Assembly: GCF_007725405.1 (NCBI RefSeq)
Contig: NZ_CP042163.1
Coordinates: 3,100,001 to 3,164,000, forward strand
DNA: 64,000 bases
Direction: 5' to 3'
Origin: Shouchella miscanthi
GTDB lineage: Bacteria > Bacillota > Bacilli > Bacillales > Bacillaceae_D
The notes beneath the pieces are model-generated. The model was not told the DNA's origin. It worked only from the letters and a program-made list of their open reading frames with translations, and searched no databases. The translations under genes and the position numbers were made by a program. Numbering within the stretch: position 1 is the first letter of the stretch; every line of letters begins with the position of its first letter. This document shows, in pieces, positions 15,859-25,958 of this stretch.

Positions 15859-17892
15859 TTATGTTCGCGCAAAAAAACGCTGCTTCCCAAGAGCAGTAAG
15901 ATAATTTTGGAGAAAGTCTTCGTTCTGATTAACCAATACACCTTCTTTTCCTACAATGCCTAGTTTCATCAAAATGGGCTCTATATTTTTTGCAACTCCT
16001 ATTGGCTTATAATGGACAAATTGTTCTCTTATAAAATATTCCATTTGACCAACAGAATACGCATCAGGATTCTTTCCTCCTGCAACATAAATAGAATCAT
16101 ATAGTAACGGTGAACCAGTGAGAAAGCTTGCATCAGGAATAAATGAGATCTGATTCGTTCCATCCACTTTTGCCTGTTTTTCACTTAAATATTCTACTTG
16201 AACCCCTTCACTTTTTAGTCGGTCCACAACACGTTTTGTCTCTGGTCCGTCGAAGCCCTCTGTCAACAATACTCCTACCTTTAACCATTGCACCGATTCT
16301 GGTTGGTTTGCCATACTTAGAGCCGGAGAAATTCTTCTCTCTTTTGACTCTGTTGTCGTTGGTGGATTAACACCAATTTGATTGGCGACAACCGTAGCAA
16401 GTTCCGTGCTTACGCGACCAATTTGATTAATCATTTGTTTCCGAACCGATTTACTCATCACTTTCCCTAATTCAAAGCTAAACGCGTTTGCAATATGGTC
16501 TCTTTCCCAGCTGCTCATACTATTCCAAAACAGTCGGGCTTGTGAATAATGATTTAAAAAGCTTTGCGCTGTCTTGCGAATCTTAACACCTTTCACTTTC
16601 TCTGGATACGTCACGAAGCCACCTTTATTTGGATCCACTTCATAAGGTGTATTATTCCACAGTGAATTTTTATGGTAATTCACTTTTCCTTTATCAACAA
16701 TATAACGCATGGCCCCATCACGTTGATTGTTGTGGAATGGACAAATAGGGCGATTAATTGGCAAGTCTTGATGATTTGTACCAACGCGGTACAACTGTGT
16801 GTCTGTATAGGAGAACAGCCTCGTTTGTAGCAGTGGATCATCTGTAAAATCAATTCCTGGAACAATATTTCCTGGATGCAAGGCCACTTGCTCTGTTTCC
16901 GCGAATACATTTTCCACATTACGGTTTAAGCGCATTTCACCAATTATGCGAACCGGTATCTCTTCTTCGGGCCATAGCTTCGTTGAATCCAAAATGTCAA
17001 AGTCAAATGAAAACTCATCCTTTTCTTCAATCACTTGTATACCTAGCTCCCATATTGCCTCTCCACCAGCTTCAATGACGTTCCATAAGTCCCGTCGATG
17101 AAAATCAGGATCAACGCCGCTTAGTTTTTGCGATTCATCCCACACAAGGGAATGAAGGCCAGCTTTTGGTTTCCAATGGAATTTCACAAAATGGGCTTTG
17201 CCCGCTTCGTTTACAAGACGAAAGGTATGTACTCCGAATCCTTCCATCGTCCGAAAACTCCTTGGAATTGTTCGATCACTCATGATCCACATCATCATGT
17301 GGGCAGACTCTTCGTTATTTGCGATAAAATCCCAAAAATTATCATGTGCGGTTGATGCTTGTGGAATTTCATTATTTGGCTCTGGTTTGACAGCATGAAT
17401 TAAATCTGGAAATTTAACCCCATCTTGAATAAAAAAAACAGGAATATTATTACCAACTAAATCAAAGTTTCCTTCTTCCGTATAAAATTTCAGTGCAAAT
17501 CCACGCACATCTCGAACGGTCTCTGCAGCTCCTTTTGAACCAGCCACCTCAGAAAAGCGAAGAAATACAGGCGTCTCCATGCTAGGATCTTGCAAAAAGT
17601 GAGCCTTTGTCAGCGCTTTTTGTGATTCATATACGCGAAACGTTCCATACGCTCCATAGCCCCTAGCATGAACAACTCTTTCCGGTATTCGTTCACGATC
17701 AAAATGAGATAACTTTTCCCGCATCATAAAGTCTTCAAGTAAACTAGGGCCCCGCTCTCCTGCTTTTAATGTATTCTCATCATTCGCAATGTTGATTCCC
17801 TGATTAGTCGTCAATGGTTTATTGTAATTATTGCGAGAATACTGTTCGACTTGCTCCGCTTTGCGATTTGGTCTTTTCGGCCTCCGTTCCAC
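15859..17892 (-). CDS. Large-subunit monofunctional catalase (HPII/KatE type)
   Basis: Heme enzyme that breaks hydrogen peroxide into water and oxygen. 677 residues marks a clade 2 catalase. The distal His75 is in RVVHARGYGAYG and the distal Asn is in DLVGNNIPVFF (148); the proximal Tyr is in RLFSYTDTQLYRVG. The last about 150 residues (VGVLLTEGFDGPETKRV onward) form the class I glutamine amidotransferase-like domain typical of this clade. GTG start with GGAGG eight bases upstream. Large catalases in bacilli are often stress- or spore-associated (katE, katX); no clear sigma-B or PerR site was seen here. Confidence 0.93.
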   Translation of the reverse strand: MERRPKRPNRKAEQVEQYSRNNYNKPLTTNQGINIANDENTLKAGERGPSLLEDFMMREKLSHFDRERIPERVVHARGYGAYGTFRVYESQKALTKAHFLQDPSMETPVFLRFSEVAGSKGAAETVRDVRGFALKFYTEEGNFDLVGNNIPVFFIQDGVKFPDLIHAVKPEPNNEIPQASTAHDNFWDFIANNEESAHMMMWIMSDRTIPRSFRTMEGFGVHTFRLVNEAGKAHFVKFHWKPKAGLHSLVWDESQKLSGVDPDFHRRDLWNVIEAGGEAIWELGIQVIEEKDEFSFDFDILDSTKLWPEEEIPVRIIGEMRLNRNVENVFAETEQVALHPGNIVPGIDFTDDPLLQTRLFSYTDTQLYRVGTNHQDLPINRPICPFHNNQRDGAMRYIVDKGKVNYHKNSLWNNTPYEVDPNKGGFVTYPEKVKGVKIRKTAQSFLNHYSQARLFWNSMSSWERDHIANAFSFELGKVMSKSVRKQMINQIGRVSTELATVVANQIGVNPPTTTESKERRISPALSMANQPESVQWLKVGVLLTEGFDGPETKRVVDRLKSEGVQVEYLSEKQAKVDGTNQISFIPDASFLTGSPLLYDSIYVAGGKNPDAYSVGQMEYFIREQFVHYKPIGVAKNIEPILMKLGIVGKEGVLVNQNEDFLQNYLTALGKQRFFART

Positions 17893-17958
17893 CTACAACA
17901 CCTCCAATGATTATCGTATTCATCTAGTGCTTCGTATATGTTTGTAAAAATGCTCAAA

Positions 17959-18000
17959 CAAAAACACACTCTCGCTCTTTTAAGTCGAAAGTGTGTTTTT
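17959..18000. terminator. Bidirectional terminator overlapping the glycosyltransferase stop
   Basis: ACACACTTTCG pairs with CGAGAGTGTGT (one G-U) and is flanked by U-runs on both strands (AAAAA.../...TTTTT). The stop codon of the glycosyltransferase gene lies in the loop. Confidence 0.8.
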
Positions 18001-18645
18001 CCATAGATGAAATTGATGAACATATGTGGCATAAGCAAAGCTGTCGAATTCTTCTCCACATTCGTGCATAATCCACGGGTGTGGTTGATGGGCAATACCT
18101 ACTTCATAACCATGGTGCACAAAGAGCACACTTTGGCTAACATCGTAAAAATGCCAGCCATCAAACTGCTCTTCCCATGGAAGGTCATACTGGGTAGCCA
18201 TCATCACCCCGTCAATAACTGCTGCGCTTTGAAATGCGTAATCAGCCTCAATAAATGATAAATAACCATACGTTTCACGTTTTTCTAGTATTTTGCCCGC
18301 TTTCTGTTCGCTTTCCCACCAGACGCTATTTTCCGGTAACTCCTTCGAGCCAATCACACCAAACATCCCTAAACTTGGGTGATTTTCGAACAGAAACAGT
18401 AAATCATGAAGAAACATCCGATTAATAATCATTGTATCTTGGTGAAGATACACTTTGTACTTCGCATTCGACTGCTGAAGCGCCTCATTATAGCCACTGG
18501 TCATACTTTTCGCATTTCGAATGGCAATTTTTTCTACGGTATAGCCTCTTGGCAAATACAACATGTCAATGTGACTAACTGAACGTCGGTAAAGCACTTC
18601 ATCATTGACGCACGTTATAAAGCAAATCTTCGTTTTATTCGTCAT
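17980..18645 (-). CDS. Glycosyltransferase family 2-like protein (StrF-domain type)
   Basis: A 221-residue soluble protein with an N-terminal GT-A-like start NKTKICFITCVNDEVLYRRS, a nucleotide-sugar region SGYNEALQQSNAKYKVYLHQDTMI (HQD in place of DxD) and a C-terminal part WHFYDVSQSVLFVHHGYEVG. This pattern matches the glyco_tranf_2_5 / StrF family in Gram-positives. The ATG at 18645 with AGGAGA about 11 bases upstream is preferred over one 54 bases earlier that would add a hydrophobic stretch. It stands alone, with its own terminator; sugar donor and acceptor are unknown. Confidence 0.75.
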   Translation of the reverse strand: MTNKTKICFITCVNDEVLYRRSVSHIDMLYLPRGYTVEKIAIRNAKSMTSGYNEALQQSNAKYKVYLHQDTMIINRMFLHDLLFLFENHPSLGMFGVIGSKELPENSVWWESEQKAGKILEKRETYGYLSFIEADYAFQSAAVIDGVMMATQYDLPWEEQFDGWHFYDVSQSVLFVHHGYEVGIAHQPHPWIMHECGEEFDSFAYATYVHQFHLWKNTLST

Positions 18646-18727
18646 AGTAGGCCACTCTCCTAACCACCCTATCAGGAGCAGTATATTCAAGATAGCCAAA
18701 GTCGTGCCTATGATTTTGTCATACCGT

Positions 18728-20008
18728 TTACTTCAAACGTTGAAGTGCTTTTCTTAACTTCACTAACCCTTCATCAATTTGTTCTTTCGTAATGGTGAGC
18801 GGCGGAATCATACGAAGAACCTCACCTTCATTTCCACAAAAATAAAACAGTACACCTTCTTCAAGTGCAAGGTCAAGAATCTGAGCAGCTCGATCGCCAT
18901 CTTTTCGACCTGTCTCAGGATCAACGATTTCAATACCAAACATCATGCCCAAATGACGGATCGAACCAATACAAGGAAATGCCTGTTGAAGTTTAGTCAG
19001 TTCCTGAGCGGCGTAACTCCCTACTTCTTTTACATTCGCAAGCAAGTTTTCTTCTTTAATTATCTGAAGTGTCGCTCGAGCAGCGGCACAAGCTATTGGA
19101 TTACCGCCAAATGTCGTTGCATGACTTCCTAACGGCCACTGCTGCATGAGTGTGTGGTTCGCTACAGTTGCACTAAGAGGTAACCCTGAAGCAATTCCTT
19201 TTGCGACCGCCATTATATCAGGGATAACGTCAAAGGATTGTGCTGCGAACCACTCACCAGTTCGTCCAAATCCCGTTTGAACTTCATCGAAAATAAGTAA
19301 GATTCCATGCTTATTGCATATCTCCCTTATTTGCTGAAGCCACTTAGCAGGTGGCACGATATAACCGCCTTCACCAAGCACTGGTTCAATGATAAAACAA
19401 GCCACTTCTTCTGGTAACGTATAGTGAGCAAACATCGTCTCGCATGCCTTTTCAAGTTTTGCAATTGCTTCGTCTGCGCTTTCTCCCGGCTGATAATAAG
19501 GAAGCTGATAGACTTGATTTTGAGCAGGTTGGTAAGCTCTATATTTTGCTTTTGATGTACTGACGCTCATTGCGCCAAGGGTTCGTCCGTGAAAACACCC
19601 AGTAAATGAGACCACATTCGGACGATTTGTCACATGTCTCGCAAGCTTTAAAGCACCTTCAATGGCCTCAGTACCACTGTTTCCAAAGAAAAAGCAATCC
19701 AGATCACCTGGCATGACATCAGCTAATTCATTCGCCAATTTTAGAATAGATTCATATTGAATAACGCCAATAGGGCCATGCGTGAATGAATCAGCTTCTT
19801 GTTTTATTGCTTCAACGACTTTTGGATGACGGTGACCCACATTCGTTACGGCAATACCAGATGTGAAATCTAAATACGTTTTCCCATCGACTCCATAGTA
19901 ATAGCACCCCTCTTCTTTCACTACAGGTAAATTTGGATGGTCTTTTGCCATACTCGGTGCAAGACGATATGGAATGGTTTCTTGTAGTTCGTTCCAACTT
20001 TGTGACAT
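18728..20008 (-). CDS. Class III aminotransferase, GABA/ornithine-aminotransferase type
   Basis: PLP-dependent omega-aminotransferase of 426 residues. The PLP lysine is K270 in [15 protein letters not shown], with Asp241 in [15 protein letters not shown] and the phosphate loop in [16 protein letters not shown]. It resembles 4-aminobutyrate aminotransferases most, but substrate cannot be fixed. It follows the YjiH membrane-protein gene by 15 bases, so the two likely form one transcript, hinting that the amine or amino acid is related to what YjiH handles. Confidence 0.88.
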   Translation of the reverse strand: MSQSWNELQETIPYRLAPSMAKDHPNLPVVKEEGCYYYGVDGKTYLDFTSGIAVTNVGHRHPKVVEAIKQEADSFTHGPIGVIQYESILKLANELADVMPGDLDCFFFGNSGTEAIEGALKLARHVTNRPNVVSFTGCFHGRTLGAMSVSTSKAKYRAYQPAQNQVYQLPYYQPGESADEAIAKLEKACETMFAHYTLPEEVACFIIEPVLGEGGYIVPPAKWLQQIREICNKHGILLIFDEVQTGFGRTGEWFAAQSFDVIPDIMAVAKGIASGLPLSATVANHTLMQQWPLGSHATTFGGNPIACAAARATLQIIKEENLLANVKEVGSYAAQELTKLQQAFPCIGSIRHLGMMFGIEIVDPETGRKDGDRAAQILDLALEEGVLFYFCGNEGEVLRMIPPLTITKEQIDEGLVKLRKALQRLK

Positions 20009-20023
20009 TCTAGATGACTCCTT

Positions 20024-21412
20024 TTAAAAAATAATAACGTGGGCAATCAATACGACGACTGGAATAGCAATAATTGTACGTTGAATAAAAATAACAAATA
20101 GCTGCCAAAATGAAATGGGGATACTAGAGCGCATAAGCATAACACCAATCTCGGACATATAGACGAGTTGGATTAACGATACCGCTCCAATGACAAAGCG
20201 AGTAAGCTCACTCTCAATCCCAGCACCTAAAATAGCTGGCAAAAACATGTCTGCAAATCCAACGAGTAGTGCTGGTGCTGCTTGTGCTGCCTCAGGAATA
20301 TTCATCCATTCTAATATAGGCACAAGCGGATAAGACAAATACGTAAATATTGGCGTGAATTCAGCAATAACAAGGGCAATGGTCCCAATTGCCATAACAA
20401 GCGGTAACATGCCAAACCAAATATCAAGAGCATTAAACGCTCCTTTTTTTAACACAGAGGTCGTTTTAGGGGCATGTGCCGCTTTCTCAACACCTCTTTG
20501 GAATGCTTGACTCCATAATGACCCCTTAGCTGCAGTCTCATTAATAACTCCAGGCTCGTCTCCAGCATACGTATGCTTCATTTTTGATAATGGTGGAATA
20601 CGGGGACAAATAAAAGCGGCGATAAACACACCAGCAAGCACTGTTAAATAAAATGGAACAAAGCGATCACTTAAGTCTAAGATTTCCGCAATGATTAAAC
20701 TAAATCCGATTGATGTAATGGTAAAGTTCGTGACAATAATGGCTGATTCGCGCTTTGTATAGTAGCCATTCTCATATTGATTAATCGTAATCAAAATACT
20801 CATCATGTTATTGCCCATCCAAGATGCCAACGAATCTACAGAAGCACGACCCGGTAAATTAAATAACGGTCTCATAATTTTTTTCGCAAGTGTACCCAAC
20901 CACTCCATTAAACCATATTCAAGCAATAGTGGCATTAATAAACCCATCACTACTGACCACACCGCAAGCACCGGAAGCAATTCAGTGAAAATGGTTCCAC
21001 CTGTTGCAGGGCTATAGACAATAGAGAAACCAGATTGTGTCATCACCATTAACGCGAAGAGTGCACCGAGCACACGTATCATCGTCCATGGAAGACTTGT
21101 GTAGAATAGCGCTTTTAATGCTTGTCTTTCCATGATAAAAGCAGGCTTTACTACCCAAGCAAGTAATGTGAGTACACCAGATAATAGAATAATAGCTAGT
21201 AAAAACATCGGTAACATTGCTGAAAGAGACCGTTCAATCGTTCCAGCTGCATAACCAATAAGTACAGTCCAAGTATCGTTTATTTTAAAGGGAACAAGAA
21301 ACAGAAGTGCTCCTAATAGAGAGGGTATAAGAAACGTAAGAATAGACTTTTTAGTTGGTACTTTTTCAGAATAAGTGTTTGTACCTTGTTGTTGTTCGTT
21401 TAATTGCTCCAT
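20024..21412 (-). CDS. YjiH-family membrane protein with nucleoside-recognition (Gate) domain
   Basis: A 462-residue protein with about ten transmembrane segments. After a polar 25-residue N-terminus come ILTFLIPSLLGALLFLVPFKI and further helices; SLASWMGNNMMSILITINQYENGYYTKRES is typical of YjiH/Gate-domain proteins, as is ALLVGFADMFLPAILGAG. The family is thought to be transporters, substrate unknown. It is the first gene of a pair with a class III aminotransferase. A TATAAT is present at 21460 but a matching -35 is not clear. Confidence 0.8.
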   Translation of the reverse strand: MEQLNEQQQGTNTYSEKVPTKKSILTFLIPSLLGALLFLVPFKINDTWTVLIGYAAGTIERSLSAMLPMFLLAIILLSGVLTLLAWVVKPAFIMERQALKALFYTSLPWTMIRVLGALFALMVMTQSGFSIVYSPATGGTIFTELLPVLAVWSVVMGLLMPLLLEYGLMEWLGTLAKKIMRPLFNLPGRASVDSLASWMGNNMMSILITINQYENGYYTKRESAIIVTNFTITSIGFSLIIAEILDLSDRFVPFYLTVLAGVFIAAFICPRIPPLSKMKHTYAGDEPGVINETAAKGSLWSQAFQRGVEKAAHAPKTTSVLKKGAFNALDIWFGMLPLVMAIGTIALVIAEFTPIFTYLSYPLVPILEWMNIPEAAQAAPALLVGFADMFLPAILGAGIESELTRFVIGAVSLIQLVYMSEIGVMLMRSSIPISFWQLFVIFIQRTIIAIPVVVLIAHVIIF

Positions 21413-21486
21413 GTTGTTCTCCTTCTAATGCATAATAAAACTAATTTATTTATAATTATACATATAGAAAGACTTGTTGACTAGCT

Positions 21487-22047
21487 TTATTTTTTCTTCC
21501 AAACGTTTGTACATGAGAGCATTGTGTGTTTCTCTATTAGCATTTGATACACATCTGGCATCTCAAGCTGTTGCCAAAACATATAATCATAACGAGAATG
21601 GAAGTAACCTAACAACAGTGCTAGTATATTCCCATGTGTAGAGATGACAATGGATGCAAAGTCATTCTCTTGATCTAGAATCTTCCAAAGTCCATTAACA
21701 GCTCTTTTTCTTGCGGTTTTATTTGACTCTCCCCCTGGATGAGTAAACGTCTCATCTTTCCAAACCGCGTTGATTGCTGATTCAAAATGAGGCATAGACG
21801 TTGCCGCCAGCACCCTCTCCTTAAATGCATCTTCGGTCTTAATGGGTAGCTTTTTTCGCCTCGCTGCCTCCTCTATTGTCTGTATAGCGCGCTTATAAGG
21901 GCTCGAGATAAACCGATCAACGTGCACAGTATCTAAAAAATCGGCCACACGCTTTGCATCCTCAAAACCGTTCTCTGAGAGCGGACGACCCCACTCATCT
22001 GGCGTGTAAGGAGAATGAGCGTGCCGTACGAGATATATAGTATGCAT
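21487..22047 (-). CDS. Histidine phosphatase family protein
   Basis: A 186-residue cytosolic phosphatase of the phosphoglycerate-mutase-like branch. The catalytic motif is LVRHAHS (His8), followed by ISSPYKRAIQT, which supplies the second Arg, and the late His in VISTHGNILALLLG. Substrate not predictable; could be a broad-specificity sugar-phosphate phosphatase. Lies directly downstream of the tmRNA terminator with AAGGAG before the ATG. Confidence 0.9.
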   Translation of the reverse strand: MHTIYLVRHAHSPYTPDEWGRPLSENGFEDAKRVADFLDTVHVDRFISSPYKRAIQTIEEAARRKKLPIKTEDAFKERVLAATSMPHFESAINAVWKDETFTHPGGESNKTARKRAVNGLWKILDQENDFASIVISTHGNILALLLGYFHSRYDYMFWQQLEMPDVYQMLIEKHTMLSCTNVWKKK

Positions 22048-22092
22048 GGAAGATGAACTCCTTTTTTAAAAATACTCTGACTAAAAAGGGTA

Positions 22093-22129
22093 TAAAAAAA
22101 CTCGAAGCAATATAGTGCTACTTCGAGTT
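22093..22129 (-). terminator. Rho-independent terminator of ssrA
   Basis: Minus strand: AACTCGAAG/CTTCGAGTT stem (22099-22129) followed by seven Ts. Located 13 bases past the tmRNA 3' end. Confidence 0.9.
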
Positions 22130-22141
22130 CTTGTCCCAATA

Positions 22142-22492
22142 TGGAGACGGTGGGAATTGAACCCACGTCCAGAGATAACGACACTTACGCTTCTACGAGC
22201 GTAGTCTTTGTATTAGCATTTCGCTAACACATCGGCCCAAAGACAGGCTTCCGTGTAGCTAGCCTGATTAATCTCTTCCAACTCCCTCAGGCGGAGGGAG
22301 TAAGGCGTATCCCACTATAAGTGAGTCTCAACCACTCCACATGGGCGATGGAGAGGAGAGACCGCTTAGCTTATGCAGCTAAAGCGAAGTTATTGTTTTC
22401 TTTGCCAGTTATAGGCTAATGCGTTTTAACGAGGCCGCACCTCGACTCGCAACGTAAGCTCGACCTATCCCTGTCGAATCCAGAACGTCCCC
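22142..22492 (-). ncRNA. ssrA: tmRNA (transfer-messenger RNA)
   Basis: One-piece tmRNA that rescues stalled ribosomes and tags the nascent chain. The 5' end GGGGACG pairs with CGTCTCC at the 3' end to form the acceptor stem; GGACGTGGGTTCAATTCCCA holds the T-arm. The tag frame on the minus strand, 22406 down to 22371, is GGC to TAA, giving GKENNNFALAA. The encoded 3' end stops at the discriminator A, so CCA must be added post-transcriptionally. It lies just downstream of smpB with its own promoter. Confidence 0.97.
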
Positions 22493-22531
22493 GTATAAAA
22501 AAATATACAAGGCTTAACGCCTAGATTTATT

Positions 22532-22559
22532 ATTATACTAAATCTGTGTTAAAAAGCAA
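22532..22559 (-). promoter_or_regulatory. Sigma-A promoter of ssrA
   Basis: Minus strand: -35 TTGCTT (22554-22559), 16-base spacer, perfect -10 TATAAT (22532-22537), about 40 bases before the mature 5' end. Confidence 0.7.
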
Positions 22560-22569
22560 GTGAAGCGAA

Positions 22570-23037
22570 TTAGCCCTTCATTCGCTCTCTTATCGCTCGA
22601 TCCATTTCTCGCTTAGCATCTTTTTGCTTCAAGGTTTCTCGTTTGTCGTAATTCTTTTTCCCTTTTGCTAATCCAATTAATACTTTGGCAAACCCGTTTT
22701 TAATATACACTTTTAACGGGACAACTGAATATCCTTGTTGCTGCGTCTCACCGATGAGCTTATCAATTTGCTTTTTATGCAACAACAATTTTCTCGCTCT
22801 AGTTGGCTCATGATTATACCGGTTTCCCTGTTCATATTCACTAATGTGTGCATTATGCAAATAAGCTTCACCGTTTTTTATCCGAGCGAATGAATCCTTT
22901 AAATTCATTCTTCCTGCGCGAATCGATTTAATTTCTGTACCGGTAAGAACGATTCCTGCTTCATAGGTTTCTTCAATAAAATAATCATGACGGGCTTTTT
23001 TATTTTGTGCCATCACTTTACTTTCTGTTTCAGCCAC
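22570..23037 (-). CDS. smpB: SmpB, tmRNA-binding protein
   Basis: Small RNA-binding protein required for tmRNA action; it mimics part of a tRNA in the decoding centre. The 155-residue sequence is strongly conserved: [59 protein letters not shown] and a lysine/arginine-rich C-terminal tail. GTG start. Adjacent ssrA and the nearby rnr gene form the usual trans-translation and mRNA-decay cluster. Confidence 0.97.
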   Translation of the reverse strand: MAETESKVMAQNKKARHDYFIEETYEAGIVLTGTEIKSIRAGRMNLKDSFARIKNGEAYLHNAHISEYEQGNRYNHEPTRARKLLLHKKQIDKLIGETQQQGYSVVPLKVYIKNGFAKVLIGLAKGKKNYDKRETLKQKDAKREMDRAIRERMKG

Positions 23038-23070
23038 ACATACACCTACTTCCTCACATGTAACGGATGA

Positions 23071-23484
23071 TTATCTTCTCCCAAATCGCTGACGCTTCTT
23101 CTTCTTTGCTACTAACCCATCAACTGCCATAAAGTGGGACCCATTGATAACAAATAAAAGTAGTACAGCAAACAATAATAGATCGAATTCAAAACCTCCA
23201 ATAAAGCCTTGATCGAACTTCACCATATAAACAGCACCAATCATCACAATCATTAGAATAGCACTCATCAAGCGTGTCAGCAAACCTAAAACAAGTGCAA
23301 GACCTGCAATGATCTCAACTAAAGCTACCACAACTGCCATTATATCAGGTGATGGAATTGATATGCTCTCAAAAAACGCTACTGTCCCTTCAATACCACC
23401 ATTAAATTTATCTAAGCCGTGGGCGATAAAGATCACCCCTACAACAAGTCTTACGAATGCAATACCAACTTCTGTTTTCATCAT
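23071..23484 (-). CDS. DoxX family membrane protein
   Basis: A 137-residue integral membrane protein with four hydrophobic helices. The DoxX start is evident: GIAFVRLVVGVIFIAHGLDKFNGG; then VVALVEIIAGLALVLGLLTRL and a basic C-terminus KKKKRQRFGRR. The family includes quinol-oxidase-associated and redox-related proteins, but the exact role here is unknown. AAGGAGG lies seven bases before the first ATG. It sits between rnr and smpB, genes that are usually adjacent in bacilli, so it looks like an insertion. Confidence 0.88.
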   Translation of the reverse strand: MMKTEVGIAFVRLVVGVIFIAHGLDKFNGGIEGTVAFFESISIPSPDIMAVVVALVEIIAGLALVLGLLTRLMSAILMIVMIGAVYMVKFDQGFIGGFEFDLLLFAVLLLFVINGSHFMAVDGLVAKKKKRQRFGRR

Positions 23485-23594
23485 TTTTGTTCCTCCTTCA
23501 CCTTATTAGTGTAAAGAGGAACAAAATAAGACTCAAGCAGGCACCTTTAGGAAACCGACGGATGTCTTCAGCCAAAAGGGCTACAAAACGGTCA

Positions 23595-25934
23595 TTATGA
23601 ACGCTTTTTTCTGCGACCTTTTTTGCGCTTTACACTCGGTGCATTTTCGTAAAACGGCTTCTTTTTGCGCTTCCCGCTTTTAGGTTGTCCATCTTTTTTA
23701 GGGTCACCTGTTAAACGTGGACGATCTTTTTTCTGCTGTTTATTGACACGTTTACCACCATCAATGACTTTTGGACGATCTTTGCCTCTTTGAGGTTTTC
23801 TTTTCTTCATCCCGACAATTTCAAAATCAACGGACGCTTCCTCTGTATTAACTGATACCACTCGAATTTCGAGCTCATCCCCAATACGAAAGACATTCCC
23901 ACTTCGTTCTCCGATCATGGCATAATGTTTTTGATCGTACCGGTAATAATCATCGGTTAAATAGCTTACATGCACGAGACCTTCAACTGTATTTTCCAAC
24001 TCAACAAATAAGCCAAAGTTGGTAACACCACTAATCATGCCCGTATAGACTTCACCAATTTTATCTTCCATATACTGTGCTTTTTTCACATTATCGGTAT
24101 CACGTTCAGCATCAACTGCACGTCGTTCCATATCCGAGGCATGCGCTGTTAAGCCTGGTAGCTTTTCTTGCCAATGACCAGTCGTTTTCGCATCTGTTTT
24201 TCCTTGAATGAGGTACGTTCGAATTAATCGATGGACAAGTAAATCTGGGTACCGACGAATAGGCGATGTGAAATGTGTATAAAATTCTGCGGATAAGCCA
24301 AAGTGTCCAACTGAATTCACATCATATTTCGCCTGCTTCATGGAACGTAGCATGATTCGGCTAATAATGGTTTCCTCAGGCTCACCATGGATCTCTTTTA
24401 ATAACGATTGCAATGCCCGTGGATGAATGGTGTTCGCTGTTCCTCTGACAACGTAACCAAAGCCGGTAATGAACTCAAGAAATGAGTTTAATTTCTCTGC
24501 ATCTGGATCTTCGTGGATTCTGTATACAAACGGTAACTTCATCCAATGGAAGTGTTCTGCTACTGTTTCATTTGCTGCTAACATAAATTCCTCAATCAAC
24601 TTCTCTGCAACGGATCGTTCTCGTAACACAACATCTTCAGGAGTACCTTCACTGTTTACTAACACTTTTGCTTCTTTAAAATCAAAATCAATGGCACCAC
24701 GACCAAAACGCTTGTCTCTTAAAATTTGCGCAAGCTTTTCCATTTCTTCAAACATCGGTACAAGTGCACTGTATTGTTCACGCAATGCCTCGTCTTTGTT
24801 TACTAAAATGTCATTGACATCGCTATACGTCATTCGTTCCGTTGTATTGATCACACTTTGGAAAATGTCATGCTTCACAACGCCGCCATTTTGATCAATT
24901 TCCATTTCACAAGAAAGCGTTAAACGGTCAACTTGTGGATTTAAACTACAAATGCCGTTTGATAATCGATGCGGAATCATTGGTATGACACGATCAACTA
25001 AGTAAACACTCGTCGCTCGTTCAGATGCCTCTTTATCGATTGGGCTTCCTTCTTTCACATAGTGAGAGACATCAGCAATATGCACTCCTAGAAGATAATG
25101 TCCATTTTGCAACTTTTTCACTTGAACCGCATCATCTAAGTCTTTCGCGTCGGCTCCATCAATGGTTACAATTTGCTCGTCACGTAAGTCTCGACGTCCA
25201 TTTAAATCATTTGGATCAATGACATCTGGAACATTTTCCGCTTGTTCCAATGTGTCGTCTGAAAAACTTTGTGGGATGCTGTATTTATAAATAATTGACA
25301 AAATGTCCATACCAGGGTCATTTTTATGACCGAGAACTTCTTTAATTTCAACTTCTCCACCGAAGCGCCCTTCTGGATACTGAGTAATAGTGGCAATCAC
25401 CTTATGACCGTCAACTGCACCCTTTTCTTTCCCTTTTATAACAAGGAAATCGGCGCTGATCCGCTTATCGTCTGCTACAACGAGGGCGTACGATTTAAAC
25501 TCTTTGTATTCACCAACAATTTCAGTCACTTTGCGCTCAATAATTCGAATGACCTTTCCTTCCGCTCTTGAACCGTTAGCCCGTTCATCAATTCGTACAA
25601 ACACAATATCACCGTTCATAGCGCCAGATAGTGACCCTTGAGGTACATATACATCTTCATCACCATCGTCTGGAATAATGAAAGCAAACCCTTTAGAGTG
25701 ACCTTGCACTCGGCCACGAATTAAATTTAGTTTTTCAGGGATTCCATAGCGATTCGTTCGAGTACGAATCACTTCCCCTTCTCCTTCAAGTTCATTAAGC
25801 ATCGTAATTAACTGTTTGAATGCCTCACTTGATGTTATTTGGAAACGTTCCTCTAGATCTTCTACAGAAACAGGTTTCGTTGCTTCTTCTTTAAAGTACT
25901 GTATGAGTTCTTCTTTATTTATTTGGTCAGACAT
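23595..25934 (-). CDS. rnr: RNase R, 3'-5' exoribonuclease
   Basis: Processive exoribonuclease that degrades structured RNA, including non-stop mRNAs released by tmRNA. The 779-residue protein has an N-terminal winged-helix region, cold-shock domains ([22 protein letters not shown]), the RNB catalytic domain with ERKV.., [17 protein letters not shown] carrying metal-binding Asp residues, [16 protein letters not shown], an S1 domain ([31 protein letters not shown]) and a long Lys/Arg-rich tail. Overlaps nothing; the carboxylesterase gene is 24 bases upstream. Confidence 0.97.
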   Translation of the reverse strand: MSDQINKEELIQYFKEEATKPVSVEDLEERFQITSSEAFKQLITMLNELEGEGEVIRTRTNRYGIPEKLNLIRGRVQGHSKGFAFIIPDDGDEDVYVPQGSLSGAMNGDIVFVRIDERANGSRAEGKVIRIIERKVTEIVGEYKEFKSYALVVADDKRISADFLVIKGKEKGAVDGHKVIATITQYPEGRFGGEVEIKEVLGHKNDPGMDILSIIYKYSIPQSFSDDTLEQAENVPDVIDPNDLNGRRDLRDEQIVTIDGADAKDLDDAVQVKKLQNGHYLLGVHIADVSHYVKEGSPIDKEASERATSVYLVDRVIPMIPHRLSNGICSLNPQVDRLTLSCEMEIDQNGGVVKHDIFQSVINTTERMTYSDVNDILVNKDEALREQYSALVPMFEEMEKLAQILRDKRFGRGAIDFDFKEAKVLVNSEGTPEDVVLRERSVAEKLIEEFMLAANETVAEHFHWMKLPFVYRIHEDPDAEKLNSFLEFITGFGYVVRGTANTIHPRALQSLLKEIHGEPEETIISRIMLRSMKQAKYDVNSVGHFGLSAEFYTHFTSPIRRYPDLLVHRLIRTYLIQGKTDAKTTGHWQEKLPGLTAHASDMERRAVDAERDTDNVKKAQYMEDKIGEVYTGMISGVTNFGLFVELENTVEGLVHVSYLTDDYYRYDQKHYAMIGERSGNVFRIGDELEIRVVSVNTEEASVDFEIVGMKKRKPQRGKDRPKVIDGGKRVNKQQKKDRPRLTGDPKKDGQPKSGKRKKKPFYENAPSVKRKKGRRKKRS

Positions 25935-25958
25935 TGTTTCACTCCTTTTCGTTCTATT

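Noticed and set aside
17893-17979. PerR or sigma-B site ahead of the catalase gene
   Set aside because: The best PerR-like match has too many mismatches and no GTTT..GGGTAT pattern was seen.
22142-22210. A tRNA gene suggested by the TTCAATTCC T-arm
   Set aside because: The T-arm and acceptor stem belong to the tmRNA; the 5' partner is 280 bases away and the tag frame is present.
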